Below, piece after piece: positions 46,458-55,096 of a DNA stretch of 64,000 bases. The DNA comes from RGIG8306 sp964426655. Its GTDB lineage: Bacteria > Bacillota > Clostridia > Lachnospirales > Lachnospiraceae. Each line of letters opens with the position of its first letter. Position 1 is the stretch's first letter. The position numbers and the translations under genes are program-made. The notes under the pieces were generated by a model. It was not told the origin of the DNA. It saw only the letters and a program-made list of their open reading frames with translations, and ran no database searches. The stretch spans positions 1 to 64,000 of the forward strand of contig CAYRQT010000005.1 of assembly GCA_964426655.1 (NCBI GenBank). The letters run 5' to 3'.

Positions 46458-46552
46458 TTTTGGAGGACATAAACTTCTGTGAAAAAGAAGGGATTTCTTT
46501 TCACGGAAAAATGGTGTAAGATAAAGAAAAATTACTTTTAAGGAGGTCAGTT

Positions 46553-47005
46553 ATGCTGGAAATAGGCACCACCGCACCGGATTTTACACTGCCGGATCAA
46601 AATGGCACTTTACATAGTTTGTCTGATTACAGAGGGAAGAAGGTCATCCTTTATTTTTATCCTAAGGACAACACACCAGGTTGTACCAAACAGGCCTGCG
46701 GGTTTCGGGACAGGTACCCTCAGATTCAGGAAAAGGGTGCTGTTGTTTTAGGCATCAGCAAGGATTCCGTAGCATCTCATAAAAAATTTGAAGGGGATTT
46801 CGGCTTACCCTTCCCCCTCCTTTCAGACCCGGAACATCAGGTGCTGGAAATGTACGGGGCCTGGGGAGAAAAGATAAATTATGGAAAAGTTTCTATGGGG
46901 ACTATTCGCACCACTTACCTAATTAATGAAGAAGGCAAGGTGGAAGAGGTCATCGGAAAAGTAAAGGCGGAAGAAAATCCGGAACAAATGTTAGGAAAAA
47001 TTTAA
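46553..47005 (+). CDS. bcp: Thioredoxin-dependent thiol peroxidase, Bcp/PrxQ type
   Basis: Peroxiredoxin of 150 residues reducing hydrogen and organic peroxides in the cytoplasm. It has the Bcp start FTLPDQNG, the peroxidatic Cys in NTPGCTKQACGFRD (Cys near residue 44), and a second Cys five residues later that resolves it. TIRTTYLINEEGKV near the C-terminus is typical. Strong AAGGAGG before the ATG. It stands alone, divergent from the alcohol dehydrogenase gene. Confidence 0.94.
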   Translation: MLEIGTTAPDFTLPDQNGTLHSLSDYRGKKVILYFYPKDNTPGCTKQACGFRDRYPQIQEKGAVVLGISKDSVASHKKFEGDFGLPFPLLSDPEHQVLEMYGAWGEKINYGKVSMGTIRTTYLINEEGKVEEVIGKVKAEENPEQMLGKI

Positions 47006-47019
47006 ATAGGCCCAGTCAG

Positions 47020-47051
47020 AAACAGGTCGTCGGGAAACCGGCGGCCTGTTT
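47020..47051 (+). terminator. GAAA-loop hairpin after bcp, weak terminator
   Basis: A 14-bp stem AAACAGGTCGTCGG / CCGGCGGCCTGTTT with a GAAA tetraloop and two T-G wobbles. Only three T close the 3' arm and no T-tract follows, so termination may be inefficient or factor-dependent. Confidence 0.5.
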
Positions 47052-47075
47052 CGTGCATAGTACATGGAAAATGGT

Positions 47076-47103
47076 TTGAATTCTGCATGAAAGATGCTAT
47101 ACT
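47076..47103 (+). promoter_or_regulatory. Promoter before yesN-like response regulator
   Basis: TTGAAT (47076-47081), 16 bases, then extended -10 TGCTATACT with the hexamer at 47098-47103. It lies 42 bases before the regulator start. Confidence 0.65.
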
Positions 47104-47144
47104 TTACAAAGAAAAAACAGAATGGACATAGCAGGTGAACGAGC

Positions 47145-48722
47145 ATGTACAGCGTATTTTTGGTAGAGGACGAAATTGTCATACGGGAAGGCATTAAGAA
47201 ACTGGTGGCCTGGGAGGAATACGGCTTTCGTTTTTGTGGGGAGGCGCCGGATGGGGAGCTGGCCTGGGGAGCCATTCAGAAGGAAAAACCGGACATTGTC
47301 ATTACTGACATCAAAATGCCATTTATGGATGGGCTGGAACTGAGTGCGCTCATCAAGAAGGAACTTCCCGACACCATCATCATTATTTTAAGCGGCTATG
47401 ATGATTTTGCATATGCCCAGCAGGCTGTCAATATAGGCGTAAACCGTTATCTGTTAAAACCCCTGTCCAAGGACAAGCTGACAGAAGTGCTTTTGGAGGT
47501 GAAACGAAAAAAAGAGGAGGAGGAGTCCGTTTCTGACTATGATAAGCAATTTGCCATGGAGGTGCAGGCGTATCTTTCTGCCTCCAGACGGGATTTTTTT
47601 GAAGCCCTCATTTCCGGAAAATATGCAGTGCCCCAGTTACTTAAACGGGCGGCCCAGCTGGATCTGGATGTTTCTGCCGAGGCTTATAATGTGGTGTTGC
47701 TGCTTTTAGATGAGATTTTGGAAGAAGACCATTATTCTTCCAGGCTGGGCAGGCTGCAGGAAAATATGAATCAGTTCTTCACTGGTCGGGACCACTATAT
47801 CATGTTTCATGATGGTCTGGATATTACCGCCATCATTGTGAAAAGCGACAAAAACGATATTGAAGCCTATACCCAGCAATGCGTGGAAAAATTGCAGGCA
47901 CTGTGTGAGCCATTGCACAGCAGGGTTCGCTGGCGGGTGCAGGCGGGCTATCCGGTCATGCGGCTGAGCGGCATTGCAGATGCCTATAAAGCGGCCAGAA
48001 AGCAGCTTCTCTATGATGGGGGGACAGGGGGCGGTCTGGATTATGACATTTCAGATGCCAATCTGGCCAAAGACACCCTTCCCTCTGTCATGAATATGCT
48101 GACCAATGCGCAGGAGGAAGAAGTGGAGGAAGTGCTGGATGGCTTTTTTGCGGAACTGGGGGAGGACAGCATGCGTTCCCTGCTTTTTCGCCACCACATT
48201 GTGCTGAGCATCCAATATGTGGTAGAGGAATTCCTATCCAAACTCTCAGCGGAAAACCCCAGGGAAAGACTTTTGCCGGAAGCAGAGGAGCTGGAACAGA
48301 TTCTTTCCTCAGAGGAAGCTTCCAGAGATTATCTGGTGCGCATCCTTAAGGAAGCCATTCACCGGAGAGAACAGGCGGTTACCGGCAGATATAAGGACAT
48401 GCTGATGAAAGTGGAAAAATTCATGCAGGAAAATTATGCGGATCCGGAAATCAGCCTGCGTAAAGTGGCCAAGGTGGCCAACATGACCCCCACCCATTTC
48501 AGCGCAGTGTTCAGTCAGGAAAGGGGCAGAACCTTTGTAGAGTACCTGACAGAGCTACGCATGGAAAAGGCCCGGGAGCTGTTAAAATATTCCAACCTGG
48601 GCAGCAGCGAAATCAGCTTTCGGATCGGATACAATGACCCTCATTATTTCAGTTTTCTTTTTAAAAAAATCCATGGAATTTCCCCCAGGGATTTCAGGGC
48701 AGGCAAAGGAGAATCCGTATGA
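47145..48722 (+). CDS. YesN-type response regulator, AraC-family DNA binding
   Basis: Response regulator of 525 residues. The receiver domain (1-120) has the acidic pair in VEDEIVIREG, phospho-acceptor Asp in ITDIKMPFMDG near residue 55, and Lys in LLKPLSKDKL near 105. A middle region of unknown fold (130-410) is followed by an AraC-type double helix-turn-helix (about 425-522): ISLRKVAKVANMTPTHFSAV and GSSEISFRIGYNDPHYFSFL. It likely activates the adjacent arabinose importer operon in response to YesM. Its stop overlaps the kinase start by 4 bases. Confidence 0.93.
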   Translation: MYSVFLVEDEIVIREGIKKLVAWEEYGFRFCGEAPDGELAWGAIQKEKPDIVITDIKMPFMDGLELSALIKKELPDTIIIILSGYDDFAYAQQAVNIGVNRYLLKPLSKDKLTEVLLEVKRKKEEEESVSDYDKQFAMEVQAYLSASRRDFFEALISGKYAVPQLLKRAAQLDLDVSAEAYNVVLLLLDEILEEDHYSSRLGRLQENMNQFFTGRDHYIMFHDGLDITAIIVKSDKNDIEAYTQQCVEKLQALCEPLHSRVRWRVQAGYPVMRLSGIADAYKAARKQLLYDGGTGGGLDYDISDANLAKDTLPSVMNMLTNAQEEEVEEVLDGFFAELGEDSMRSLLFRHHIVLSIQYVVEEFLSKLSAENPRERLLPEAEELEQILSSEEASRDYLVRILKEAIHRREQAVTGRYKDMLMKVEKFMQENYADPEISLRKVAKVANMTPTHFSAVFSQERGRTFVEYLTELRMEKARELLKYSNLGSSEISFRIGYNDPHYFSFLFKKIHGISPRDFRAGKGESV

Positions 48723-50170
48723 AAAGAAAGAAGGGCTACCGGAACGGAGGAAAAAAAACCGGAAAGCTCCGTAAAAAATTAAATGTGCTGTTGTTGATCA
48801 CAACACTGCCGCTGGTGATTATGCTGGCGGCGTTGTTGTATGCGCTGCTGGCTTTTAACAATGAATATGCCAAGTCCCTGCAAAATGCCAATATTGCTGC
48901 AGAATTCAACAATAAGTTTAAAACCACCCTGGATGGGGAGATGCTTAAGCATGTCTATAAGCCCCGTACGGAAACCTCGGTGGAGGATCTGCCCTGGGAT
49001 GTGGTCAATCAGACGGTTGAGCTCCTGGAAAAACTGCAGAAAACCACCACCACCCGGGAGAACAAATGGCGCATCAACAGTATGCTGAATATGTGTGAGT
49101 ATCTTTCCGCCTACATGATTGACATTGCCAATACGCCCCAGTACGACGAACGGGTCACAAAGCTGGAAAACAATATCAACACAGTAACCAAAAACATTGA
49201 AACCTACATGCATGACTATATTTACGATGAAATCAATCATCTTACAGATTTGCAGAAAAGCATCAATGAACGGGTCGTGATGGTGATTGTGGTTTCGATA
49301 CCTTTCACCATAGTCCTGTTTGTGCTCATTGTCTGGTATGCCATTCATTTTACCCGCAGAATAACCGATCCCATCAGCCAGCTGTCCCGAAATGTGGAGC
49401 AGGTGGGGGAGGGAAAATTTGCCATTGCTCCAGTAAAAACCCACATTCAGGAAATCCAGACGCTGGATGAGGGCTTTCAGGAAATGGTGGCCCGCATCAA
49501 CACCCTGATGCAGAGCCGGATTCAGGACCAGGAAATATTGCACAGGACAGAAATGGAGCTTTTGCAGGCCCAGATCAATCCCCATTTTCTGTACAATACA
49601 CTGGATTCCATTGTCTGGCTGGCAGAAACCCATCGGGATGACGAGGTCATTCAGATGGTGACCAGCCTTTCCGTATTCTTTAGAAATTCCTTAAGCAAGG
49701 GGCAGGACATCATTACACTGGAAGCGGAACAGGAGCAGGTCAAAAGCTATCTGGAGATTCAGAAAATCCGCTACAGCGATATCCTGGAATATGAAATTCA
49801 AATTCCGGACAGTCTCCTGAACTATACCATTCCCAAGCTGACCCTGCAGCCCCTGGTGGAAAATGCCATTTATCATGGCATCAAACATAAACGGGGCATT
49901 GGGTGCATCAGCATTACGGGCGTGGAAGAGGAAGACGGCATTGCCATTGTGGTAGCCGATAACGGGGGAGGCATGACCACGGAAAAACTGGAAGAGCTGC
50001 GGGCAGAGGTGTATGAAGACAGACACACGGGGCTGGGGCTGATCAATGTGCATAAAAGGATCACCCTGTACTGCGGACCGGGCTATGGCCTCTTTTTTGA
50101 AAGCCAGGCAGGGGAAGGGACGCAGGTGACAGTCCGTATTCCAAAGAAAAACACCCTCATCCGAAAATAA
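48719..50170 (+). CDS. YesM-type sensor histidine kinase
   Basis: Membrane sensor kinase of 483 residues. A basic N-terminus and helix at about 23-45 are followed by an extracellular sensor region (to about 180), a second helix (182-205), a HAMP domain, and a His_kinase domain with the phospho-acceptor His in QAQINPHFLYNTLDS near residue 287. The ATPase domain shows NAIYHGIKHKRG and ADNGGGMT. It probably senses arabinose or an arabino-oligosaccharide outside the cell, either directly or through the adjacent binding protein. Coupled to the regulator by ATGA overlap. Confidence 0.93.
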   Translation: MKRKKGYRNGGKKTGKLRKKLNVLLLITTLPLVIMLAALLYALLAFNNEYAKSLQNANIAAEFNNKFKTTLDGEMLKHVYKPRTETSVEDLPWDVVNQTVELLEKLQKTTTTRENKWRINSMLNMCEYLSAYMIDIANTPQYDERVTKLENNINTVTKNIETYMHDYIYDEINHLTDLQKSINERVVMVIVVSIPFTIVLFVLIVWYAIHFTRRITDPISQLSRNVEQVGEGKFAIAPVKTHIQEIQTLDEGFQEMVARINTLMQSRIQDQEILHRTEMELLQAQINPHFLYNTLDSIVWLAETHRDDEVIQMVTSLSVFFRNSLSKGQDIITLEAEQEQVKSYLEIQKIRYSDILEYEIQIPDSLLNYTIPKLTLQPLVENAIYHGIKHKRGIGCISITGVEEEDGIAIVVADNGGGMTTEKLEELRAEVYEDRHTGLGLINVHKRITLYCGPGYGLFFESQAGEGTQVTVRIPKKNTLIRK

Positions 50171-50259
50171 ATCAACTTTTTTGCCGGGCTGAAGTAAAGA
50201 AAATAAATATTTCCAAAAAGCTCATAAAAATGTGAATGGAAGAACAGAACAGAATTCTG

Positions 50260-50265
50260 TATACT
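50260..50265 (+). promoter_or_regulatory. Possible -10 element before arabinose operon
   Basis: TATACT at 50260-50265 lies 40 bases before the binding-protein gene. The -35 zone near 50237 is poor (TGGAAG), as expected of a promoter needing an activator such as the adjacent YesN-type regulator. Confidence 0.45.
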
Positions 50266-50304
50266 GAAACCATCAAAACTGTTCGAAAACGAAGGAGGAT
50301 TTAC

Positions 50305-51339
50305 ATGAAAAAATTTTGGTCAGTTTTATTGGCAACGGCAATGATCGGTGCACTGGCTGGTTGCAGCAGCGGTTCCGGAACTACCACTACCACCGCAGCA
50401 TCAGGGGATACCACAACGGCAGCTGAGGCAGAAGATACCACTGCAGGAAGTGATGATCAGGACCTGATTGTGGTTGGTTTCTCCCAGGTAGGTGCAGAAA
50501 GTGACTGGCGTACAGCCAATACCGAGTCCATGAAAGAAACCTTCAGCGAAGAAAACGGCTATCGCCTGATCTTTGATGATGCACAGCAAAAGCAGGAAAA
50601 TCAGATTACTGCAATTCGTAACTTTATTCAGCAGGAAGTGGATTACATTGTATTAGCCCCCACCGCTGAAACCGGATGGGATACTGTTTTACAGGAAGCA
50701 AAGGATGCGGGCATTCCGGTCATCATTGTAGACCGTATGGTAGATGTGTCCGATGACAGCCTGTATACCTGCTGGGTGGGCAGTGACTTCCGTAAGGAAG
50801 GTGACACCGCCGTAGCCTGGATGGAAGAGAAATTTGGCGATGAAGAAGTAAAGATCATTCATTTACAGGGAAGCATTGGTTCTTCTGCACAGATCGGCCG
50901 TACAGAAGGTCTGGAAGCTGGCGTGGAAGCCAATGAGAACTGGGAAATTATTGCACAGCAGACTGGTGAATTTACACAGGCAAAAGGCCAGGAGGTTATG
51001 GAAAGCCTGTTAAAGCAGTACAGCGATTTTGATGTGGTATATTGCGAGAACGATAATATGGCATTTGGTGCCATTGATGCACTGGAAGCTGCAGGCTATG
51101 AACCCGGTGTGGATGTGACGGTTATTTCTTTCGATACCACAAAAGCCGGTCTGGAAATGACCCTGGAAGGCAAAATTAATTACAATGTAGAGTGTAATCC
51201 TTTACATGGTCCTCGTGTAGAATCCATCATTCAGCAATTAGAGGCTGGTGAAACACCGGAGAAAAATCAATATGTAGATGAAACTGCATTCGATTCCGAA
51301 ACCATTACACAGGAAATGATTGACGAACGTGCATATTAA
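50305..51339 (+). CDS. YtfQ-type sugar ABC transporter substrate-binding lipoprotein
   Basis: Periplasmic-binding-protein-like lipoprotein of 344 residues, lipobox ALAGC near residue 17-21, then a Thr-rich linker. The mature part closely follows E. coli YtfQ: GFSQVGAESDWRTANTESMK, QQKQENQITAIRNFI, LAPTAETGWDTVL, GSIGSSAQIGRTEGL. YtfQ binds furanose forms of galactose and arabinose; with arabinose genes downstream, arabinofuranose is the likely ligand here. The ATG at 50305 follows AAGGAGG; an in-frame upstream ATG at 50236 would overlap the promoter. Confidence 0.9.
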   Translation: MKKFWSVLLATAMIGALAGCSSGSGTTTTTAASGDTTTAAEAEDTTAGSDDQDLIVVGFSQVGAESDWRTANTESMKETFSEENGYRLIFDDAQQKQENQITAIRNFIQQEVDYIVLAPTAETGWDTVLQEAKDAGIPVIIVDRMVDVSDDSLYTCWVGSDFRKEGDTAVAWMEEKFGDEEVKIIHLQGSIGSSAQIGRTEGLEAGVEANENWEIIAQQTGEFTQAKGQEVMESLLKQYSDFDVVYCENDNMAFGAIDALEAAGYEPGVDVTVISFDTTKAGLEMTLEGKINYNVECNPLHGPRVESIIQQLEAGETPEKNQYVDETAFDSETITQEMIDERAY

Positions 51340-51381
51340 TTGGTGAGAGGAACAAAATAAATAACCGATTAATGGAAGTGA

Positions 51382-51435
51382 AAGCGCAGTGTGGAGTATC
51401 CGGAGATAGCTCTGGGCGCCCCCACTGCGCTTTTT
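51382..51435 (+). terminator. Intercistronic terminator between binding protein and ATPase
   Basis: A 10-bp stem AAGCGCAGTG (51382-51391) / CACTGCGCTT (51423-51432) with a 31-base, partly paired loop is followed by a T-run. Probably attenuates expression of the downstream importer and enzyme genes relative to the binding protein. Confidence 0.75.
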
Positions 51436-51487
51436 GTGAAAAAAACAGGGCCGTAAAGGCGGAAAATAGGAAAGTTGGTGAGGAATA

Positions 51488-53026
51488 ATGCAAAATGATG
51501 TGGTATTGACAATGCGGGGGATTTCCAAATTTTTCCCAGGTGTCCGGGCCCTGCATAATGTAGATTTTACCTTGAGAAAAGGAGAAATCCATGCATTGAT
51601 GGGGGAAAACGGTGCCGGAAAATCCACCCTGATCAAGGTACTGACAGGTGTTTACAGCAAAGACGATGGAGAGATCCGGGTAGAAGGAAAGGATGAACCT
51701 ATTGTAAATCGGTCTCCAGAGGAAGCACAGGAAAATAAAATCAGCACCGTATACCAGGAAATCAGCCTTTGTCCCAATCTGACAGTGGCGGAAAATTTGT
51801 TTATAGGACGGGAACCCAGAAAGCTTGGATTTATTGACTGGCGCTCCATGAACCAGAAAGCAAATGCTCTTTTAAAAGAATTAAAAATACCGGTGCCCCC
51901 CACCCGGCAGCTGAGTGACTGTTCTATTGCCATTCAGCAGATGATTGCCATTGCCCGTGCCGTGAATATGGAGTGTAAGGTGCTGATTCTGGATGAACCC
52001 ACTTCATCCCTGGATGACGAGGAGGTGGGAAAGTTGTTCCATCTGATGCGCCAGCTGCAAAAACAGGGGGTGGGCATCATCTTTGTTACCCATTTCCTGG
52101 AGCAGGTGTATGAGGTGTGTGACAGAATCACCGTGCTTCGAAACGGAGAACTGGTGGGTGAGTACGAGATAAAGGATCTGCCCAGGCTGAAACTGGTGGC
52201 CGCCATGATGGGCAAGGAATTTGATGACTTGGCCGCCATTAAAACAGATAGTCAGGAAAAGCAGGAAGAAACAAGGCAGGAGCCTCTGATTGAAGCAAAA
52301 GGTGTGGGCAGCAAAGGGAAAATTAAGCCCTTTGACCTTTCCATCTATCCGGGAGAAGTTATTGGCCTGACCGGACTTTTGGGGGCAGGAAGAAGTGAAC
52401 TGGTACGCACCCTTTACGGAGCGGACCGGATGGACAGCGGTGTTTTGAAGGTAAAAGGGAAGCCTGTCCGGCATACCACCCCGCTGGGGGCCATGAAGCT
52501 GGGAATGGCCTACCTGCCGGAAGACAGAAAGGTGGACGGCATTTTTGCAGACCTGTCCGTTCGGGAAAATATCATCATTGCCCTGCAGACCAAACGGGGC
52601 ATGTTTAAGCCCCTTTCCAGAAAGGAAACAGAGGCCTTTGCAGACGAATATATTGAAAAACTGAACATTAAGACGGCCAGCCGGGAGACGCCCATCAAAA
52701 GCCTATCCGGCGGGAATCAGCAAAAAGCCATTATTGGACGCTGGCTGCTGACCCATCCGGATTATCTGATTCTGGATGAGCCCACCAGAGGGATTGACAT
52801 TGGAACCAAAACGGAAATTCAGAAGCTTGTGCTGCAGCTGGCAGAAGAGGGGATGAGCGTAACCTTTATCTCTTCTGAGATTGAGGAGATGCTTAGAACC
52901 TGTTCCCGGATGATTGTTCTTCGGGACAGACAAAAGGTGGGCGAGCTTACCGGAGCAGATCTGAATCAGGACAAGATTATGCATACCATTGCAGGAGGTG
53001 ATCATAAAGATGGAAAAGAAGAATAA
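51488..53026 (+). CDS. Furanose ABC transporter ATP-binding protein (YtfR type), two ATPase domains
   Basis: Fused double ATPase of 512 residues, the ribose/xylose/galactofuranose importer class. The first domain has Walker A GENGAGKST near residue 40 and Walker B VLILDEPTSSLDD. The second has the usual degenerate Walker A GLLGAGRSELVRT near 300, signature LSGGNQQKAIIGRWL and Walker B LILDEPTRGIDIGT. It overlaps the permease gene by 17 bases. Confidence 0.95.
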   Translation: MQNDVVLTMRGISKFFPGVRALHNVDFTLRKGEIHALMGENGAGKSTLIKVLTGVYSKDDGEIRVEGKDEPIVNRSPEEAQENKISTVYQEISLCPNLTVAENLFIGREPRKLGFIDWRSMNQKANALLKELKIPVPPTRQLSDCSIAIQQMIAIARAVNMECKVLILDEPTSSLDDEEVGKLFHLMRQLQKQGVGIIFVTHFLEQVYEVCDRITVLRNGELVGEYEIKDLPRLKLVAAMMGKEFDDLAAIKTDSQEKQEETRQEPLIEAKGVGSKGKIKPFDLSIYPGEVIGLTGLLGAGRSELVRTLYGADRMDSGVLKVKGKPVRHTTPLGAMKLGMAYLPEDRKVDGIFADLSVRENIIIALQTKRGMFKPLSRKETEAFADEYIEKLNIKTASRETPIKSLSGGNQQKAIIGRWLLTHPDYLILDEPTRGIDIGTKTEIQKLVLQLAEEGMSVTFISSEIEEMLRTCSRMIVLRDRQKVGELTGADLNQDKIMHTIAGGDHKDGKEE

Positions 53027-54060
53027 ACTAGCAGCCATAACGAGACATCGCCTCTTTTTCCCTCTGGTTTGCCTGGCGGTGGTGCTTTTGATCAATGTGA
53101 TCAAAACCCCGGATTTCTTTGCAGTATCCATTAAAAACGGGGTGCTTTACGGCTACATCATTGACGTGCTCAACCGGGCCAGCGAGCTGGTCATTCTGGC
53201 CATTGGCATGACACTGGTTACAGCGGCTTCCGGGGGACAGGACATCAGTGTAGGGGCGGTTATGGCCGTTTCCGGTGCGGTGTGCTGCCAGATCCTTTCC
53301 GGCGGGGAAACCTCCGTTTCCGAATTTCAAAATCCGCTGATTCTGGCCATTGTGGCTGCACTGGCTGCATCCGCCCTTTGTGGTGCCTNNNNNNNNNNAT
53401 ATTCAGCCTATGGTGGCAACGCTGATTTTATACACCGCCGGACGGGGAATTGCCCAGCTGATTACCAAAGGACAGATTACCTATATCCGGGTGGAGGCCT
53501 ATAAAATCCCTGGTAGCTTTTTCCCTGGCATTCCCATTCCAGCTCCCATTTTCTTTGCCATCGGGGCAGTGATTCTGGTGGCATTGCTGCTGAAATTTAC
53601 CACTTTGGGGCTTTACATTGAAGCGGTGGGCATTAACAGCAATGCGGCGCGTCTGGTGGGATTAAACGCCACCAAAATAAAATTTATTACCTATGTGCTC
53701 TGTGGCCTTCTGGCAGGTCTGGCAGGATTTGTGGCTTCCAGCCGAATTTATTCTGCAGATGCCAATAACATCGGTCTGATGATGGAGATGGATGCCATTC
53801 TGGCGGTGGCCCTGGGAGGCAATCTGTTAAGTGGCGGTAAGTTCAGCCTGGCAGGTTCCGTCATTGGTGCCTTTACCATCCAGGCCCTGAGCACCACCCT
53901 GTATGCCATGAATGTGTCTGCGGATCAGCTGCCGGTGTATAAAGCCATTGTGGTGGTAACCATTGTGGTACTCCAGAGTGAGATCTTTAAGAAATATCTG
54001 AAAATATGGCGCAGTAAGAGAGGGCATGGCAAAAAAGCTCTCCAGAGCAGGGAGGTATAA
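53010..54060 (+). CDS. Furanose ABC transporter permease (YtfT type), with assembly gap
   Basis: RbsC-class membrane permease of about 350 residues. Signature stretches are AIGMTLVTAASGGQDISVGAV near residue 65 and AILAVALGGNLLSGGKFSLA near 265. A 10-N run at 53389-53398 separates two frames, so its real length is not 10. Two different permeases (this and the next) are a hallmark of the YtfQRT-YjfF importer. The ATG at 53010 follows AGGAGGTG. Confidence 0.9.
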
Positions 54061-54062
54061 TC

Positions 54063-55082
54063 ATGAAGGCGCAGAAAAAACAACGCAGCTTAAGCGATAC
54101 ATCCTTTTTGCTGTTGGTTACTATTGGTTTATTTATTCTGATGTATGTGGGGGGCATCATTGCCTTTTCCGATAAGGGGTTTGCAAAACCACAGATGTTC
54201 CTGAATCTTTTTATCACGAATGCAGGCCTTATTGTCATTTCCTGCGGTCTGACCATTGTCATGATTGCCGGTGGAATTGATATTTCCGTAGGCTCTGTGG
54301 TGGGACTGGTTTGTATGGTTTCTGCTTACATGATGGAAAAGCAGGGGGCCAGCGCCTATATGGCTGTGGCAGCATCCCTTGGTATCGGTCTTTTGTTCGG
54401 CATTGTGCAGGGCTTTCTTATTTCCTACCTGGAAATACAGCCATTTATTATCACACTGGCGGGACTGTTCTTTGGGAGGGGCCTGACGGCCATGGTCAGC
54501 ACGGAAATGATTTCCATAAAAAACGAAGTGTTCTTATCCTGGTCAAAATTTCGGATTTACCTGCCCTTTGGGACCTATAATAAAAAGGGAGAATATCAGC
54601 AGGCCTATATATATCCCACTGTGATCATTGCCCTTGCGGTACTGGTACTGGTCATTGTTCTGCTGCGGCTGACCAAATTTGGCCGTAAACTGTATGCCAT
54701 TGGCGGAAATGAGCAAAGTGCATTGATGATGGGGCTGAATGTGAAACGGACCCGTTTTCAGGCCTATGTGCTTAGTGGCTTTCTGGCAGGCCTTGGCGGC
54801 TTCCTGTTCTGCTTAAACAGCGGTGCCGGATTTGTGGAGCAGGCCAGAGGATTGGAGATGGATGCCATTTCTGCCTCCGTTATAGGTGGTACCCTTCTGA
54901 CAGGAGGTGTGGGCAACCCCATAGGGACTCTGTTCGGTGTGCTCATCAAGGGCACCATCAACAGCCTCATCACTACCCAGGGAACCCTGTCCAGCTGGTG
55001 GGTGCGCATTGCCCTTAGTGCATTGCTCTGCTTCTTCATTGTGCTGCAGAGCGTGATCACATCCAGAAAACATAAAAAATAA
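54063..55082 (+). CDS. Furanose ABC transporter permease (YjfF type)
   Basis: Second RbsC-class permease, 339 residues, about eight to ten helices. It has VISCGLTIVMIAGGIDISVG near residue 60 and the C-terminal EMDAISASVIGGTLLTGGVG near 265. An insertion of about 25 hydrophilic residues (KFRIYLPFGTYNKKGEY, near 165) matches the YjfF branch. It starts two bases after the previous stop. Confidence 0.93.
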   Translation: MKAQKKQRSLSDTSFLLLVTIGLFILMYVGGIIAFSDKGFAKPQMFLNLFITNAGLIVISCGLTIVMIAGGIDISVGSVVGLVCMVSAYMMEKQGASAYMAVAASLGIGLLFGIVQGFLISYLEIQPFIITLAGLFFGRGLTAMVSTEMISIKNEVFLSWSKFRIYLPFGTYNKKGEYQQAYIYPTVIIALAVLVLVIVLLRLTKFGRKLYAIGGNEQSALMMGLNVKRTRFQAYVLSGFLAGLGGFLFCLNSGAGFVEQARGLEMDAISASVIGGTLLTGGVGNPIGTLFGVLIKGTINSLITTQGTLSSWWVRIALSALLCFFIVLQSVITSRKHKK

Positions 55083-55096
55083 GAGGAGCATTTTTC

